The notes under the pieces were generated by a model. It did no database searches and was not told the DNA's origin. It saw only the letters and a list, made by a program, of their open reading frames with translations. Positions 56,289 through 64,000 of a DNA stretch of 64,000 nucleotides are shown here, one piece after another. The DNA comes from Brachybacterium aquaticum (GTDB taxonomy: Bacteria > Actinomycetota > Actinomycetes > Actinomycetales > Dermabacteraceae): contig NZ_JACHLZ010000001.1 of NCBI RefSeq assembly GCF_014204755.1, positions 1,054,001 to 1,118,000 of the forward strand, given 5' to 3'. Both the position numbers and the translations under genes were made by a program. Every line of letters begins with the position of its first letter. The first letter of the stretch is position 1.

Positions 56289-57127
56289 TGGGCGCGTTGG
56301 CCAGGCTCCTCGGCCGACGGGACGCGCCGAGCTCGAGCGCCCCGGCAACCTCTCCGCGCTCGCACCCCGCCCGCTCCCCGCAGGATCTCCTGCATGCCTC
56401 CGGACTCGACCTGCCGGAGCTACGCATCACGTGGCTCGCCGTCTCCTGGCTGCTCGGCTACCCCGACGAGGAGATGCGCGCCCGGCTCGGCGACCTCGAC
56501 ACCCTGATCGAGGACCTGCCGGACCCTGTGCGCACGCCCCTCGCCCGGTCCCTCGACGCAGTGCGGACGCTGGACCCGTTCGCCCTGCAGGAGAAGTACG
56601 TCGACACCTTCGACACCCGCCGTCGGGGCTGCCTGCACCTGACCTACTTCAGCCACGGCGACACCCGCCGCCGCGGGATGGCGCTGCTGCGCATCAAGCA
56701 GGACTTCCGCGCCGCGGGCCTGGAGATCGGCGACCAGGAGCTGCCCGACCACCTGCCCGTCGTGCTCGAGTTCGCCGCCGGGCACGACCCCGAGCGGGGC
56801 GCGAAGATCCTGCGCCAGAACCGCCCCGGTGTCGAGCTGCTGCGCCTGCATCTCGAGGAGATCGACTCCCCGTGGCACGGCGCGCTGGCGGCCCTGTGCG
56901 CGACCCTCCCGCCGCTGGACGCCGACGACCGCGAGGCAGTGCTGCGCCTCGCGGCGGAGGGACCCGAGGAGGAGACGGTGGGCCTGGACGGCTACGGAGG
57001 CCTGGAGGGCGACGCCTCGGACCTGCTCGGCCAGACCGCCGCCGCGGGCCTCCCGGACTCCTGCGGCGGTGGGGCTGCGGCCCCCGGACCGGTTCCCCTG
57101 GACCTTCTGAGAGGACGACCCCGATGA
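56288..57127 (+). CDS. narJ: Nitrate reductase molybdenum cofactor assembly chaperone
   Basis: Cytoplasmic chaperone for cofactor insertion into NarG and assembly of NarGH. The 279-residue all-helical protein shows VSWLLGYPDEEMRARL, LQEKYVDTFDTRRRGCLHLTYFSHGDTRRRG and ELPDHLPVVLEFAA, which are typical. The N-terminus carries ~35 Ser/Ala/Pro-rich extra residues and the C-terminus a Gly/Ala/Pro tail. Start ATG overlaps the narH stop; narI starts 4 nt before its end. Confidence 0.95.
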   Translation: MGALARLLGRRDAPSSSAPATSPRSHPARSPQDLLHASGLDLPELRITWLAVSWLLGYPDEEMRARLGDLDTLIEDLPDPVRTPLARSLDAVRTLDPFALQEKYVDTFDTRRRGCLHLTYFSHGDTRRRGMALLRIKQDFRAAGLEIGDQELPDHLPVVLEFAAGHDPERGAKILRQNRPGVELLRLHLEEIDSPWHGALAALCATLPPLDADDREAVLRLAAEGPEEETVGLDGYGGLEGDASDLLGQTAAAGLPDSCGGGAAAPGPVPLDLLRGRPR

Positions 57128-57855
57128 ACGACGCCTCGACCCTCGACCTGCTGCTGTGGGTGGTGCTGCCGTACATGGTGCTGGCGGTGTTCGTGCTCGG
57201 GCACATCTGGCGCTTCCGCACCGACCGCTTCGGCTGGACGACCCGCTCGAGCCAGATCTACGAGTCCAAGCTCCTGTCGATCGGCTCGCCGATGTTCCAC
57301 TTCGGGATCATCGGCATCTTCCTCGGGCACGTCGTCGGGCTCGGGATCCCGAAGTCCTGGACCAGGTTCCTGGGCATCTCTGATCACATGTACCACCTGA
57401 TGGCGGTGATCGTCGGCCTGGCCGCCGCGGTGGCCTGCGTCGGCGGTCTGCTGATCCTCCTCTACCGCCGCCGCACGAACACCCGCGTGTTCGGCGCGAC
57501 CACGGTGGGCGACAAGATCATGTACCTGCTGCTGTCGTCGACGATCCTCTTCGGCGTCCTCGCCACGCTCGTGCACACCACCTTCGGCGACTACGACTAC
57601 CGCGAGGGCGTCTCGATCTGGTTCCGCCAGTTCTGGACCTTCCAGCCCTCCACCGCGCTGATGTCCGAGGCGCCGCTGTTCTTCCAGCTGCATGTCCTCT
57701 CGGCGCTGCTGCTGTTCGCCGTGTGGCCGTTCACCCGACTGGTCCACGTGTTCGCCGCCCCGGTCGGCTATCTGACCAGGCCCTACATCGTCTATCGCAG
57801 CAAGGACCCCCGCAAGGAGGCCGAGCGGCGCGGATGGGAGAAGGTGAAGTTCTGA
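57124..57855 (+). CDS. narI: Respiratory nitrate reductase gamma subunit (cytochrome b)
   Basis: Membrane di-heme b subunit that oxidises menaquinol and feeds NarH. The 243-residue protein has five TM helices; heme-ligand histidines are visible in FVLGHIWRFRTD, SPMFHFGIIGIFLGHVVGLG, LFFQLHVLSALLLFAVWPFTRLVHVF. Length is normal. It overlaps narJ by 4 nt and the following small gene by 1 nt, so the whole nar operon is coupled. Confidence 0.96.
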   Translation: MNDASTLDLLLWVVLPYMVLAVFVLGHIWRFRTDRFGWTTRSSQIYESKLLSIGSPMFHFGIIGIFLGHVVGLGIPKSWTRFLGISDHMYHLMAVIVGLAAAVACVGGLLILLYRRRTNTRVFGATTVGDKIMYLLLSSTILFGVLATLVHTTFGDYDYREGVSIWFRQFWTFQPSTALMSEAPLFFQLHVLSALLLFAVWPFTRLVHVFAAPVGYLTRPYIVYRSKDPRKEAERRGWEKVKF

Positions 57856-58154
57856 TGTCCTCGAGACCGCCGGTGACCCAGCAGGCCGACTGGGAGAGCG
57901 ACCTGCTGCCGTGGATGCGACGCACCGCTGAGGAGCTCGACGTCGGCGGCGTCGACCTCGACGTGGACCGCGTCCACCTCATGACCGGGGCCGTCGCCGA
58001 GGGGGTGCAGCGCTCCATGGCGCCGATCTCCGCGTTCCTCGTCGGTGCCGCGGTCGCACGCGGCGCGAGCCTCGAGGAGGCCTGCGCCGCGGTGGAGGGG
58101 CTGTGCGCCGAACGGGTGGGCCTCACCGCGAGGCGATGTCCCCCACGTGGGTGA
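57855..58154 (+). CDS. Small DUF6457-like protein at the end of the nar operon
   Basis: A 99-residue soluble protein: WESDLLPWMRRTAEELDV, then DRVHLMTGAVAEGVQRSMAPISAFLVGAAVARG. This pattern resembles DUF6457 proteins, which in actinobacteria are linked to molybdopterin-guanine-dinucleotide genes. Here it starts at the narI stop (TGATG), so it is the last gene of narKGHJI. A role in molybdenum-cofactor handling for NarG is suggested by context only. Its last 32 nt overlap the end of the convergent helicase gene. Confidence 0.75.
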   Translation: MSSRPPVTQQADWESDLLPWMRRTAEELDVGGVDLDVDRVHLMTGAVAEGVQRSMAPISAFLVGAAVARGASLEEACAAVEGLCAERVGLTARRCPPRG

Positions 58155-60681
58155 GGGCGAGGACCGGCTCCCCGGCCTCGTCGGTCGCCTCGAGGTCGAG
58201 CTCTGCCTCGATCGCCCAGTCGTGGTTCCGGTCGGGGTCGTCGAGCACCTGCCGGATCCGCCAGATCCTCGACTCCTCGGTGATCTGCAGCAGCTGCGGT
58301 GAGCGGGCGGGACCGTCGATGCCCACGTGGTCGTAGGTGTCGTAGTACTCGTCCATCGCCTCGGCCCAGCGCGCCCGGTCCCAGCCGGAGGCGCCGTCGA
58401 GCTCGGCGAGGCGCTCCTCGCGCTCGAAGGCGAAGTGCTCCACCCGCTGCCACATCGCGGCGCGCACCATCGTGCGCAGCACCTTGGTCTGGGCCGACAG
58501 GCCGCGCGGGCTCGTCGGCCGGATCTCGGAGGCGCCGTCGGGGTCGGCGTCCTCGGGGTGGGTGAGGGCCTCCCACTCGTCCAGCAGCGAGGAGTCGATG
58601 CCGCGCACCAGCACGCCCAGCCACTCCACGAGGTCCTCGAGCTCCTCGGTGCGCAAGTCCTGGGGGATGGTGCGGCGCATCGCCTGGTAGGCGTCGGAGA
58701 GGTAGCGCAGCACGATGCCCTCGGAGCGCTGCAGGCCGTAGCGCTGCACGAACTCGCTGAAGGTCTGTCCGGTCTCGTAGATCTCGCGGACCACGGACTT
58801 GGGGGAGAGGTCCTCGGCGCGCACCCAGGGCCGGGTGCGGGCGTAGATCTCGAGCGCCGCCTCGAGGTCCTCCTCGAGCGGCTTCGGCCAGGTGACCTCG
58901 TCCAGCCGCGCCATCCGCTCGGTGTACTCGACGCCGTCGGCCTTCAGCTCGGCGAGCAGCTCGCCCTTGGCGGCGTTCTGCTGCGCCAGCAGGATCTGGC
59001 GCGGGTCCTCGAGGATCGCCTCGATGATCGAGACGGTGTCCAGGGTGAGGGTCTCGGACTCCTCGTCCAGCGAGTCGATCATCGCGATCGCGAAGGGGGC
59101 GAGCGGCTGGTTCATCGTGAAGTCCAGCTGCAGGTCCTCGACCAGGGCGAAGCGCCGGCCCAGGTGGTCGGGCTCGGGCAGCACCTGGACGATCTCGGCG
59201 TCGCGCAGACCGCGGAAGATCTCGACCGCCTGGCGGACCAGGGCCAACTTCTGGGAGGGGGTCTGGTGGCTGGTCATGATGAGGTGCCGGCCCGAGGCGA
59301 TCGCGTCGCCGGGCCGGGCGATGAGGGCGAGCACCATCGAGGCGGTGATGCGCAGGTGGGGGCGCAGGGTCTCGGGCGGGTTCTCGACGAGCTTGGTGAG
59401 GTTCGCCTCGGACCAGGACACCGCGCCCTCGGGGATGCGGGGCTTTGGCTCCTTCTTGCGCTTCTTGGCATTGTTGGGGGCCTTGCCTGCCTCCTCGCGC
59501 GCCCGCTGCTTGGCCCGCTCCTTCTCGAACTCGATGGTCCAGGTCGGGGCCTGCACGACGACGTGGCCGACGGTGTCGAATCCGGCGCGACCCGCGCGGC
59601 CGGCGATCTGGTGGAACTCGCGCGCGTTCAGCAGGCGCATCCGTTTGCCGTCGAACTTCGCCAGTCCCGTCAGCAGCACGGTGCGGATCGGCACGTTGAT
59701 GCCGACGCCCAGGGTGTCGGTGCCGCAGATGATCTTCAGCAGCCCGGACTGCGCGAGCTTCTCCACCAGGCGCCGGTACTTGGGCAGCATCCCGGCGTGG
59801 TGCACGCCGATGCCCTCGCGCACGAGCCTGGAGAGGATCTGCCCGAAGCCCTTGGAGAAGCGGAAGTCGCCGATGAGCTCGCGGATCCGCTCCTTCTCCT
59901 CAGTGGTGAGGATCTTCTGCCCCTGCAGCGCCTGGGCCTGCTCGAGCGCGTCCTTCTGGGTGAAGTGGACGATGTACACCGGGGCGTCGCGGTCCTCGAG
60001 GATCGTCGCGATCGTGTCCGGCAGCGGGTCCAGCGACCAGCGGAAGTCCAGCGGCACCGGGCGCGGGGCGTCGTCGATGACGCTCACGACCCGGTCCGTG
60101 CGCTCCTCGAGGTCCTCGACGAACGGGGTGACGTCGCCGAGGGTCGCGCTCATGAGGACGAACTGGCAGTCGGGCAGCTCGATCAGCGGCACCTGCCAGG
60201 CCCAGCCGCGCTGCGGGTCGCCGTAGAAGTGGAACTCGTCCATCACCGCGAGGCCGACGTCGGAGCCGGGCCCGTCGCGCAGGGCGTGGTTGGCGAAGAT
60301 CTCGGCGGTGCACACGATGATCGGGGCGTCGTGGTTCACGGCCGAGTCACCGGTCATCATGCCCACGTTCTCGGCGCCGAACTGGGCGACGAGGTCGAAG
60401 AACTTCTCGCTCACCAGCGCCTTGATGGGGGCGGTGTAGTAGGAGCGCTGCCCGCGGGCCATGGCGGCGAAGATCGCGGAGTACGCGATGGTGGTCTTCC
60501 CCGAGCCCGTGGGGGTCGCGGCGATGACGTGGTCGCCGGCGGCGATCGCCAGCAGCGCCTCCTCCTGGTGGGGGTAGAGGGTGCGGCCGACGGACTCCTG
60601 GGCTGCGACGAATCCGTCGACGATCGCGTCCTGACCGGTCTCGGAGGAGGCATCGGGCAGGAACGGGGTCAGGATCGGCAT
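58123..60681 (-). CDS. DEAD/DEAH-box helicase, DUF3516 family
   Basis: An 852-residue superfamily 2 helicase related to Ski2/Mtr4-type RNA helicases. Motif I AATPTGSGKTT (near residue 57), Ia TAPIKALVSEKF, II VMDEFHFYGD, III LMSATLGDV, IV-VI with VHHAGMLPKYR, CGTDTLGVGINVPIRTV and FHQIAGRAGRAGFDT are all visible. The C-terminal ~400 residues form the DUF3516 region found in actinobacteria. A Lys-rich stretch (KKRKKEPK) lies near 410. Substrate is unknown, probably RNA. It is preceded by a 35-bp gap from the PH-domain gene on the same strand. Confidence 0.93.
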   Translation of the reverse strand: MPILTPFLPDASSETGQDAIVDGFVAAQESVGRTLYPHQEEALLAIAAGDHVIAATPTGSGKTTIAYSAIFAAMARGQRSYYTAPIKALVSEKFFDLVAQFGAENVGMMTGDSAVNHDAPIIVCTAEIFANHALRDGPGSDVGLAVMDEFHFYGDPQRGWAWQVPLIELPDCQFVLMSATLGDVTPFVEDLEERTDRVVSVIDDAPRPVPLDFRWSLDPLPDTIATILEDRDAPVYIVHFTQKDALEQAQALQGQKILTTEEKERIRELIGDFRFSKGFGQILSRLVREGIGVHHAGMLPKYRRLVEKLAQSGLLKIICGTDTLGVGINVPIRTVLLTGLAKFDGKRMRLLNAREFHQIAGRAGRAGFDTVGHVVVQAPTWTIEFEKERAKQRAREEAGKAPNNAKKRKKEPKPRIPEGAVSWSEANLTKLVENPPETLRPHLRITASMVLALIARPGDAIASGRHLIMTSHQTPSQKLALVRQAVEIFRGLRDAEIVQVLPEPDHLGRRFALVEDLQLDFTMNQPLAPFAIAMIDSLDEESETLTLDTVSIIEAILEDPRQILLAQQNAAKGELLAELKADGVEYTERMARLDEVTWPKPLEEDLEAALEIYARTRPWVRAEDLSPKSVVREIYETGQTFSEFVQRYGLQRSEGIVLRYLSDAYQAMRRTIPQDLRTEELEDLVEWLGVLVRGIDSSLLDEWEALTHPEDADPDGASEIRPTSPRGLSAQTKVLRTMVRAAMWQRVEHFAFEREERLAELDGASGWDRARWAEAMDEYYDTYDHVGIDGPARSPQLLQITEESRIWRIRQVLDDPDRNHDWAIEAELDLEATDEAGEPVLALTHVGDIASR

Positions 60682-60716
60682 GGGGTCCAGTCTGCCAGGA
60701 CCGGCCGACGCTCCGC

Positions 60717-61244
60717 TCAGCGTGATCCTGCGAACTCCCCGCGCAGCCAGCGGCGGTGGGCGTCGATCGCGGCCCGGGTGGGACGAGCGGGAGCGGTGAG
60801 ATCGGGGCCGTGGTCCCAGGTGCTCTCGCCCCTGCGCATGGCGGAGCGGGCCTCAGTGATCGGGGCACGGATCCGACGGCCGTCATGGAGCACGGCCACG
60901 GTCTGACCCTGGTGCACCCATCCGGTGTCGACCTCGATGCGTGCGATCTGCTCCCAGGGGATGCGGCGGGTGCGGAACATGGTGCGGATCAGGACTCCGG
61001 CGGTGGTCACGGTGAACCGCATCCGCTGACCGAGGCCGATGAGGACGGCGACGGCGAGCGCGGAGGGGAGGACGAGCAGCAGCGCCGCTGCCCGGGCGAG
61101 CGGGGAGCCGGGATCGGAGCCGAGCACCGCGAGCGAGGTCGCGCCGAGGATCAGCACCACGAGCACTCCCACCCCGAGTGTCACGGCCCGCACCCAGGGC
61201 GCCGGCCGTGCGACGTACAGCACCCTCGACTCATCCGCGCTCAC
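60717..61244 (-). CDS. PH-domain membrane protein (CFP-6-like)
   Basis: A 175-residue protein with two TM helices (about 20-38 and 49-67; VRAVTLGVGVLVVLILGATS and AAALLLVLPSALAVAVLIGLG) followed by a bacterial PH domain (MRFTVTTAGVLIRTMFRTRRIPWEQIARIEVDTG). This is the layout of the low-molecular-weight antigen CFP-6/bPH_6 family; function unknown. GTG at 61244 was chosen because GAGGCGGG precedes it and the protein begins naturally there. It follows the next upstream gene by 10 nt and is probably cotranscribed. Confidence 0.85.
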   Translation of the reverse strand: MSADESRVLYVARPAPWVRAVTLGVGVLVVLILGATSLAVLGSDPGSPLARAAALLLVLPSALAVAVLIGLGQRMRFTVTTAGVLIRTMFRTRRIPWEQIARIEVDTGWVHQGQTVAVLHDGRRIRAPITEARSAMRRGESTWDHGPDLTAPARPTRAAIDAHRRWLRGEFAGSR

Positions 61245-61254
61245 GCCGCCCGCC

Positions 61255-62217
61255 TCACACCGCGCCGTGGGCAGTGACCTGGGGGAGCCCCTCGAGCTCG
61301 GCCAGCAGCCGCTCGCGGAGCGCGTCGGCGCGCTGGGCGAGGGCGCGCTGGCGCCGCACGTACTCGGCCTTCCCGGCCGGGGTCTCGATCGCGACCACCC
61401 CGTAGCCGAGCGGCCGGACGTCATAGGGGCTCGCCTCCATGTCCAGCACCCGCGTCTCCCGCGCGTGCTCGAAGCAGTCCAGCACCAGGTCCGAGGGCAC
61501 GAGCGGCGTGAGCTTCATGGCCCACTTGTACAGATCCATCCCGACATGCAGGCACGCGGGGTTGTCGTTGTCGACCTGGGTCGCGCGGGTGGGGGTGAGG
61601 CTGTTGAGCGGCGCGGCCGACGGGGTGAAGAAGCGGAACGCGTCCAGATGCGAGCAGAGGAGGTTCTCCCGCTCCACGACCTGATCGGTCTCGGCCTGGG
61701 TGAGGCGCAGCGGCAGGTCCTCGTGGCGCTGCTGGCCAGGCCGCAGCCCGTGCACCATCGCCCACTCGTGCAGCCCGAAGCAGCCGAACTCGGGCCGGCG
61801 CCGGGTGAGCGTCGAGGCGCGCAGCAGGCGCGTCATGAAGGACCGCGCATCGGCCCGCTCGGTGACATAGCGGTGCACGTCCGCGCGCCGCAGCACGGAG
61901 CCGCCGTCCACGTTCCCAGGCTCGTCGAGATACCAGGACCTCCGGCCCGCCTCGTCGACGTCCGGGATCGCGGGGGCGCCGTCCGGGCCGACATCGGCCG
62001 ACGCCTCGTAGGCGGTCCGCCATCCCGGGTGCCAGCGGCGCAGCCGAGCGGGGGAGAAGGGGTAGTAGGTGAACAGGAAGTCCTCGACGGGATGCTTCTC
62101 GCCGCGCTGCTTCCGCGCGCGATGCGCGGCGGTCAGCGCATCGGCCCGCTCCTCGTGGGCCGCCCGGGCCGCGCGCGCCTCCTCGGCGCCGAGGGTGCGG
62201 ATCCCGCCCTCCTGCAT
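61255..62217 (-). CDS. Conserved actinobacterial protein, possible 3-methyladenine glycosylase-annotated family
   Basis: A 320-residue soluble protein with KHPVEDFLFTYYPFSPARLRRWHPGW near residue 45, GCFGLHEWAMVH, TRATQVDNDNPACLHVGMDLYKWAMKL and LDCFEHARETRVLDMEASPYD. I recall relatives in many actinobacteria labelled 3-methyladenine DNA glycosylase, but I see no HhH-GPD or AlkA motif, so the label may be unreliable. The frame is open further upstream, but AAGGGGG and a TACGAT -10 both place the start at ATG 62217. It lies upstream of the PH-domain gene. Confidence 0.75.
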   Translation of the reverse strand: MQEGGIRTLGAEEARAARAAHEERADALTAAHRARKQRGEKHPVEDFLFTYYPFSPARLRRWHPGWRTAYEASADVGPDGAPAIPDVDEAGRRSWYLDEPGNVDGGSVLRRADVHRYVTERADARSFMTRLLRASTLTRRRPEFGCFGLHEWAMVHGLRPGQQRHEDLPLRLTQAETDQVVERENLLCSHLDAFRFFTPSAAPLNSLTPTRATQVDNDNPACLHVGMDLYKWAMKLTPLVPSDLVLDCFEHARETRVLDMEASPYDVRPLGYGVVAIETPAGKAEYVRRQRALAQRADALRERLLAELEGLPQVTAHGAV

Positions 62218-62256
62218 CCCGCGCCCCCTTCCCGTCCACGTCTCCGGTCCCGATCC

Positions 62257-62262
62257 ATCGTA
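62257..62262 (-). promoter_or_regulatory. -10 element of the minus-strand gene starting at 62217
   Basis: TACGAT on the minus strand, 39 nt before the ATG, with an AAGGGGG ribosome-binding site between. Confidence 0.4.
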
Positions 62263-62350
62263 CGAGTCCCGCGCCCTGCGACCGTTCCTCCACAACGCGG
62301 CGCCGTCCACACTCGGCGCCCTCCCCGGGCGGGGAGCGCATCGTGCTCCC

Positions 62351-62356
62351 TACGGT
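62351..62356 (+). promoter_or_regulatory. -10 element of the DUF2199 gene
   Basis: TACGGT, 45 nt before the ATG at 62402, with GGAGGAG at 62389-62395. The divergent gap 62218-62401 holds only these two promoters. Confidence 0.4.
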
Positions 62357-62401
62357 GGGCCCACGGGTGGCAGAGCGCCGCCGACGGGGAGGAGCACCAC
62401 G

Positions 62402-62950
62402 ATGACCGGCATCGATTTCGACTGCGAGACCTGCGGGGAGCATCACGAGGAGCACGACGGCACGCCCGCGAGCCCCTGGCCGCTGCTCGAGTTCCCCGCC
62501 CCGGAGGCGTTCCTGCGGATGGATCCCTGGGACCGGATCCTGAGGACCCGCCTGGAGGAGACCCTGTGCCTGATCGACAACGGCCGGTCCACGGACGCCT
62601 ACGTCACCGCCATCCTGCGCTTCCCCGTCCGCGGAGAGGAGGCGGCGCTGCTGTGCGCGCCGTGGGTGCACATCGACGTCAACGCGTTCCGCGAGGCGCT
62701 CGCGAACTTCGCCGATCCCCGCTACCGCGAGACGATCCCGGGCACTCTCGCGACCGTCCTGCCCGGCCTGGAGGAGCCGCTGGGGATCCCCGTGCGGGTG
62801 CAGGTCACCGGCGGCGGGCTGCCGCCACTGATCAGCCCCGACGCCCACGCCCGAGCCCGCCCGCTCGCGCACGAGCTGCGCGTCGGGATCACCCGGGCGG
62901 AGGCGGAGCTGCGCCTGCGCTCGATGATGCTCGAGGACCCCGTGCTCTGA
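62402..62950 (+). CDS. DUF2199 family protein
   Basis: A 182-residue protein with an N-terminal CETCGEHHEEH, a likely metal-binding C-x2-C plus His cluster, then a compact alpha/beta region (DRILRTRLEETLCLIDNGRSTDAYVTAILRFPVRG). This matches the DUF2199 pattern of short cytoplasmic proteins of unknown function. A strong GGAGGAG ribosome-binding site supports the start. It stands alone between divergent and convergent neighbours. Confidence 0.85.
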   Translation: MTGIDFDCETCGEHHEEHDGTPASPWPLLEFPAPEAFLRMDPWDRILRTRLEETLCLIDNGRSTDAYVTAILRFPVRGEEAALLCAPWVHIDVNAFREALANFADPRYRETIPGTLATVLPGLEEPLGIPVRVQVTGGGLPPLISPDAHARARPLAHELRVGITRAEAELRLRSMMLEDPVL

Positions 62951-62993
62951 CGGCGGGGCTGACCACAGGACCTATTGGCCGGGTCCGCGCCGC

Positions 62994-64000
62994 TCAGGCC
63001 TCGTCGAAGGCGGAGCCCGGCTCCTCGCCCTCCGGCGCCTCAGCCAGCAGCTCGCGCACCCGCGGGATCACCTCGGTGCCGTACAGCCGGATCGACTCCA
63101 TGAGCTGCTCGTGGGGCATGGGGCCGCTCGCGTACTTCAGGTCGAAGCGGTCCAGGCCCAGGGTGCGGATCGTGGCGGCGATCTTCTGGGCGACGGTCTC
63201 CGGGGAGCCGGCGTAGAGCGAGCCGTGGTGCCACTCGCCGTCGAACTCGGCGATGCCCGAGGGGCCCCAGCCGCGCTCGCGCCCGATCTCGTTGCGGTTG
63301 TGGATCCAATGCGGGGCGAGCTGCTCGCGGGCGGTCGCGTCGTCCGCGGCGATGTGGCCGGGGGAGTGGACGCCGACGGGCAGCGGGGCATTGCCGAGCT
63401 TGCGGTTCGCCTCGTGGAAGAGGTCCGCGTAGGGGGCGAAGCGCTCGGCGGGGCCGCCGATGATCGCGAGCATGAGGGGCAGGCCGTGCCGGGCGGTGCG
63501 CACCACCGAGTTCGGGCTGCCGCCGACGGCGACCCAGGTGGGCAGCTCCCGCTCCAGCGGCGGGTACAGCGCCTGGTTCTTCAGCGGCGCGCGGGTGGTC
63601 CCGGACCAGGTGATCGGCTCACGGGAGAGGGCCTTGACGAGCAGGTCGAGCTTCTCCTCGAAGAGGGTCTCGTAGTCCTGCATCGCGAAGCCGAACAGCG
63701 GGAAGGACTCGGTGAACGAGCCGCGGCCCACCGTCAGCTCCGCCCGCCCGTTCGAGAGGGCGTCCAGGGTGGAGAAGCGCTCGACCACGCGCAGCGGGTC
63801 GTCCGAGCTCAGCACGATCACCGCGGTGCCCAGCGTGATCCGCTCGGTGCGCGCGGCGAGGCCTGCGAGCACCATGTCCGGGGCGGAGACGGCGAAGTCG
63901 GGGCGGTGGTGCTCCCCGATCGAGAAGTGGTCGATGCCCACCTGATCGGCGAGCTCGCCCTGCGCGATGATGTCTCGGATCACCTGCGAGGAGGACACGG
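62994..64000 (-). CDS. LLM-class flavin-dependent oxidoreductase (5' end off the window)
   Basis: Luciferase-like monooxygenase-family protein; 334 C-terminal residues are present and the start lies beyond position 64000. Visible family features are GIDHFSIGEHHRPDFAVSAPDMVLAGLAART, ITLGTAVIVLSSDDPLRVVERFSTLDALSNGRAELTVGRGS, the flavin-associated WVAVGGSPNSV and the C-terminal LGLDRFDLKY...PHEQLMESIRLYGTEVIP. These enzymes use reduced flavin, sometimes F420; the substrate cannot be told. It converges with the DUF2199 gene. Confidence 0.9.
   Translation of the reverse strand, partial: VSSSQVIRDIIAQGELADQVGIDHFSIGEHHRPDFAVSAPDMVLAGLAARTERITLGTAVIVLSSDDPLRVVERFSTLDALSNGRAELTVGRGSFTESFPLFGFAMQDYETLFEEKLDLLVKALSREPITWSGTTRAPLKNQALYPPLERELPTWVAVGGSPNSVVRTARHGLPLMLAIIGGPAERFAPYADLFHEANRKLGNAPLPVGVHSPGHIAADDATAREQLAPHWIHNRNEIGRERGWGPSGIAEFDGEWHHGSLYAGSPETVAQKIAATIRTLGLDRFDLKYASGPMPHEQLMESIRLYGTEVIPRVRELLAEAPEGEEPGSAFDEA

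Noticed and set aside
62218..62310. Longer start for the minus-strand gene at 61255
   Set aside because: The extension crosses the -10 at 62257-62262 and is not conserved in character; ATG 62217 has a clear AAGGGGG site.

Overview
The window is chromosomal DNA from a very high-GC actinomycete. The markers are NucS in place of MutS/MutL repair, GlgE maltosyltransferase, many leaderless TAnnnT promoters, and a gene order close to what I remember of two mycobacterial blocks (nucS / thioredoxin-TPR / glgB / glgE, and iscS / mnmA / metE-like / ligA / gatCAB / ilvBNC / serA / leuB). The overall style suits Micrococcales, probably Dermabacteraceae such as Brachybacterium. That placement is inference; no rRNA is present to test it. 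Almost all the sequence is coding. I recognised no tRNA, rRNA, CRISPR array or replication origin.

Layout. 1-3631: 5' part of nucS (minus strand), a two-TM protein, a Tat-type lipoprotein, and a CnoX/YbbN-like thioredoxin-TPR protein. 3731-3802: a 30-bp-arm inverted repeat between convergent genes. 3813-10377 (minus): glgX, glgE, glgB for alpha-glucan metabolism. 10627-16194: a MoxR ATPase / DUF58 / VWA / VWA / TPR cluster with overlapping genes, running into a cysteine desulfurase and then mnmA, a MetE-like protein and ligA. 22548-26061: an insert of recQ (with a C-terminal phosphoribosyltransferase-like domain), a small acidic protein and a GNAT acetyltransferase. 26194-29545: gatCAB. 29617-31214 (minus): a WXG100-like protein with a coupled lipoprotein. 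31362-33191: ilvD. 33249-37909 (minus): nirB, nirD and a fused cobA-chelatase gene for siroheme and nitrite reduction. 38085-48029: branched-chain amino acid genes ilvB, ilvN, ilvC, serA, leuB, ilvE and cimA plus a double-ACT protein, preceded by a leader peptide and attenuator. 48351-58154: narK, narG, narH, narJ, narI and a DUF6457-like gene. 58123-64000: a DUF3516 helicase, a PH-domain protein, a DUF2199 protein, a conserved actinobacterial protein and a partial luciferase-like oxidoreductase.

The clearest anomaly is in the nitrate operon. A complete 1275-bp IS3-family element (52099-53373, flanked by a CAC duplication) sits inside narG. Everything around it is intact, and precise removal would restore a 1254-codon narG, so the insertion looks recent. 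As sequenced, respiratory nitrate reductase should be absent while narK, narHJI and nirBD remain.

The most interesting regulatory signals are three: a 12-codon leaderless leader peptide with five Ile/Leu/Val codons followed by a T-tailed terminator before ilvB; a 15-codon leaderless ORF overlapping the mnmA start; and a DevR/DosR-like palindrome before narK. I found no wholly new multigene defence or biosynthetic system. The WXG100-like protein and lipoprotein pair is the nearest candidate for an undescribed functional unit.
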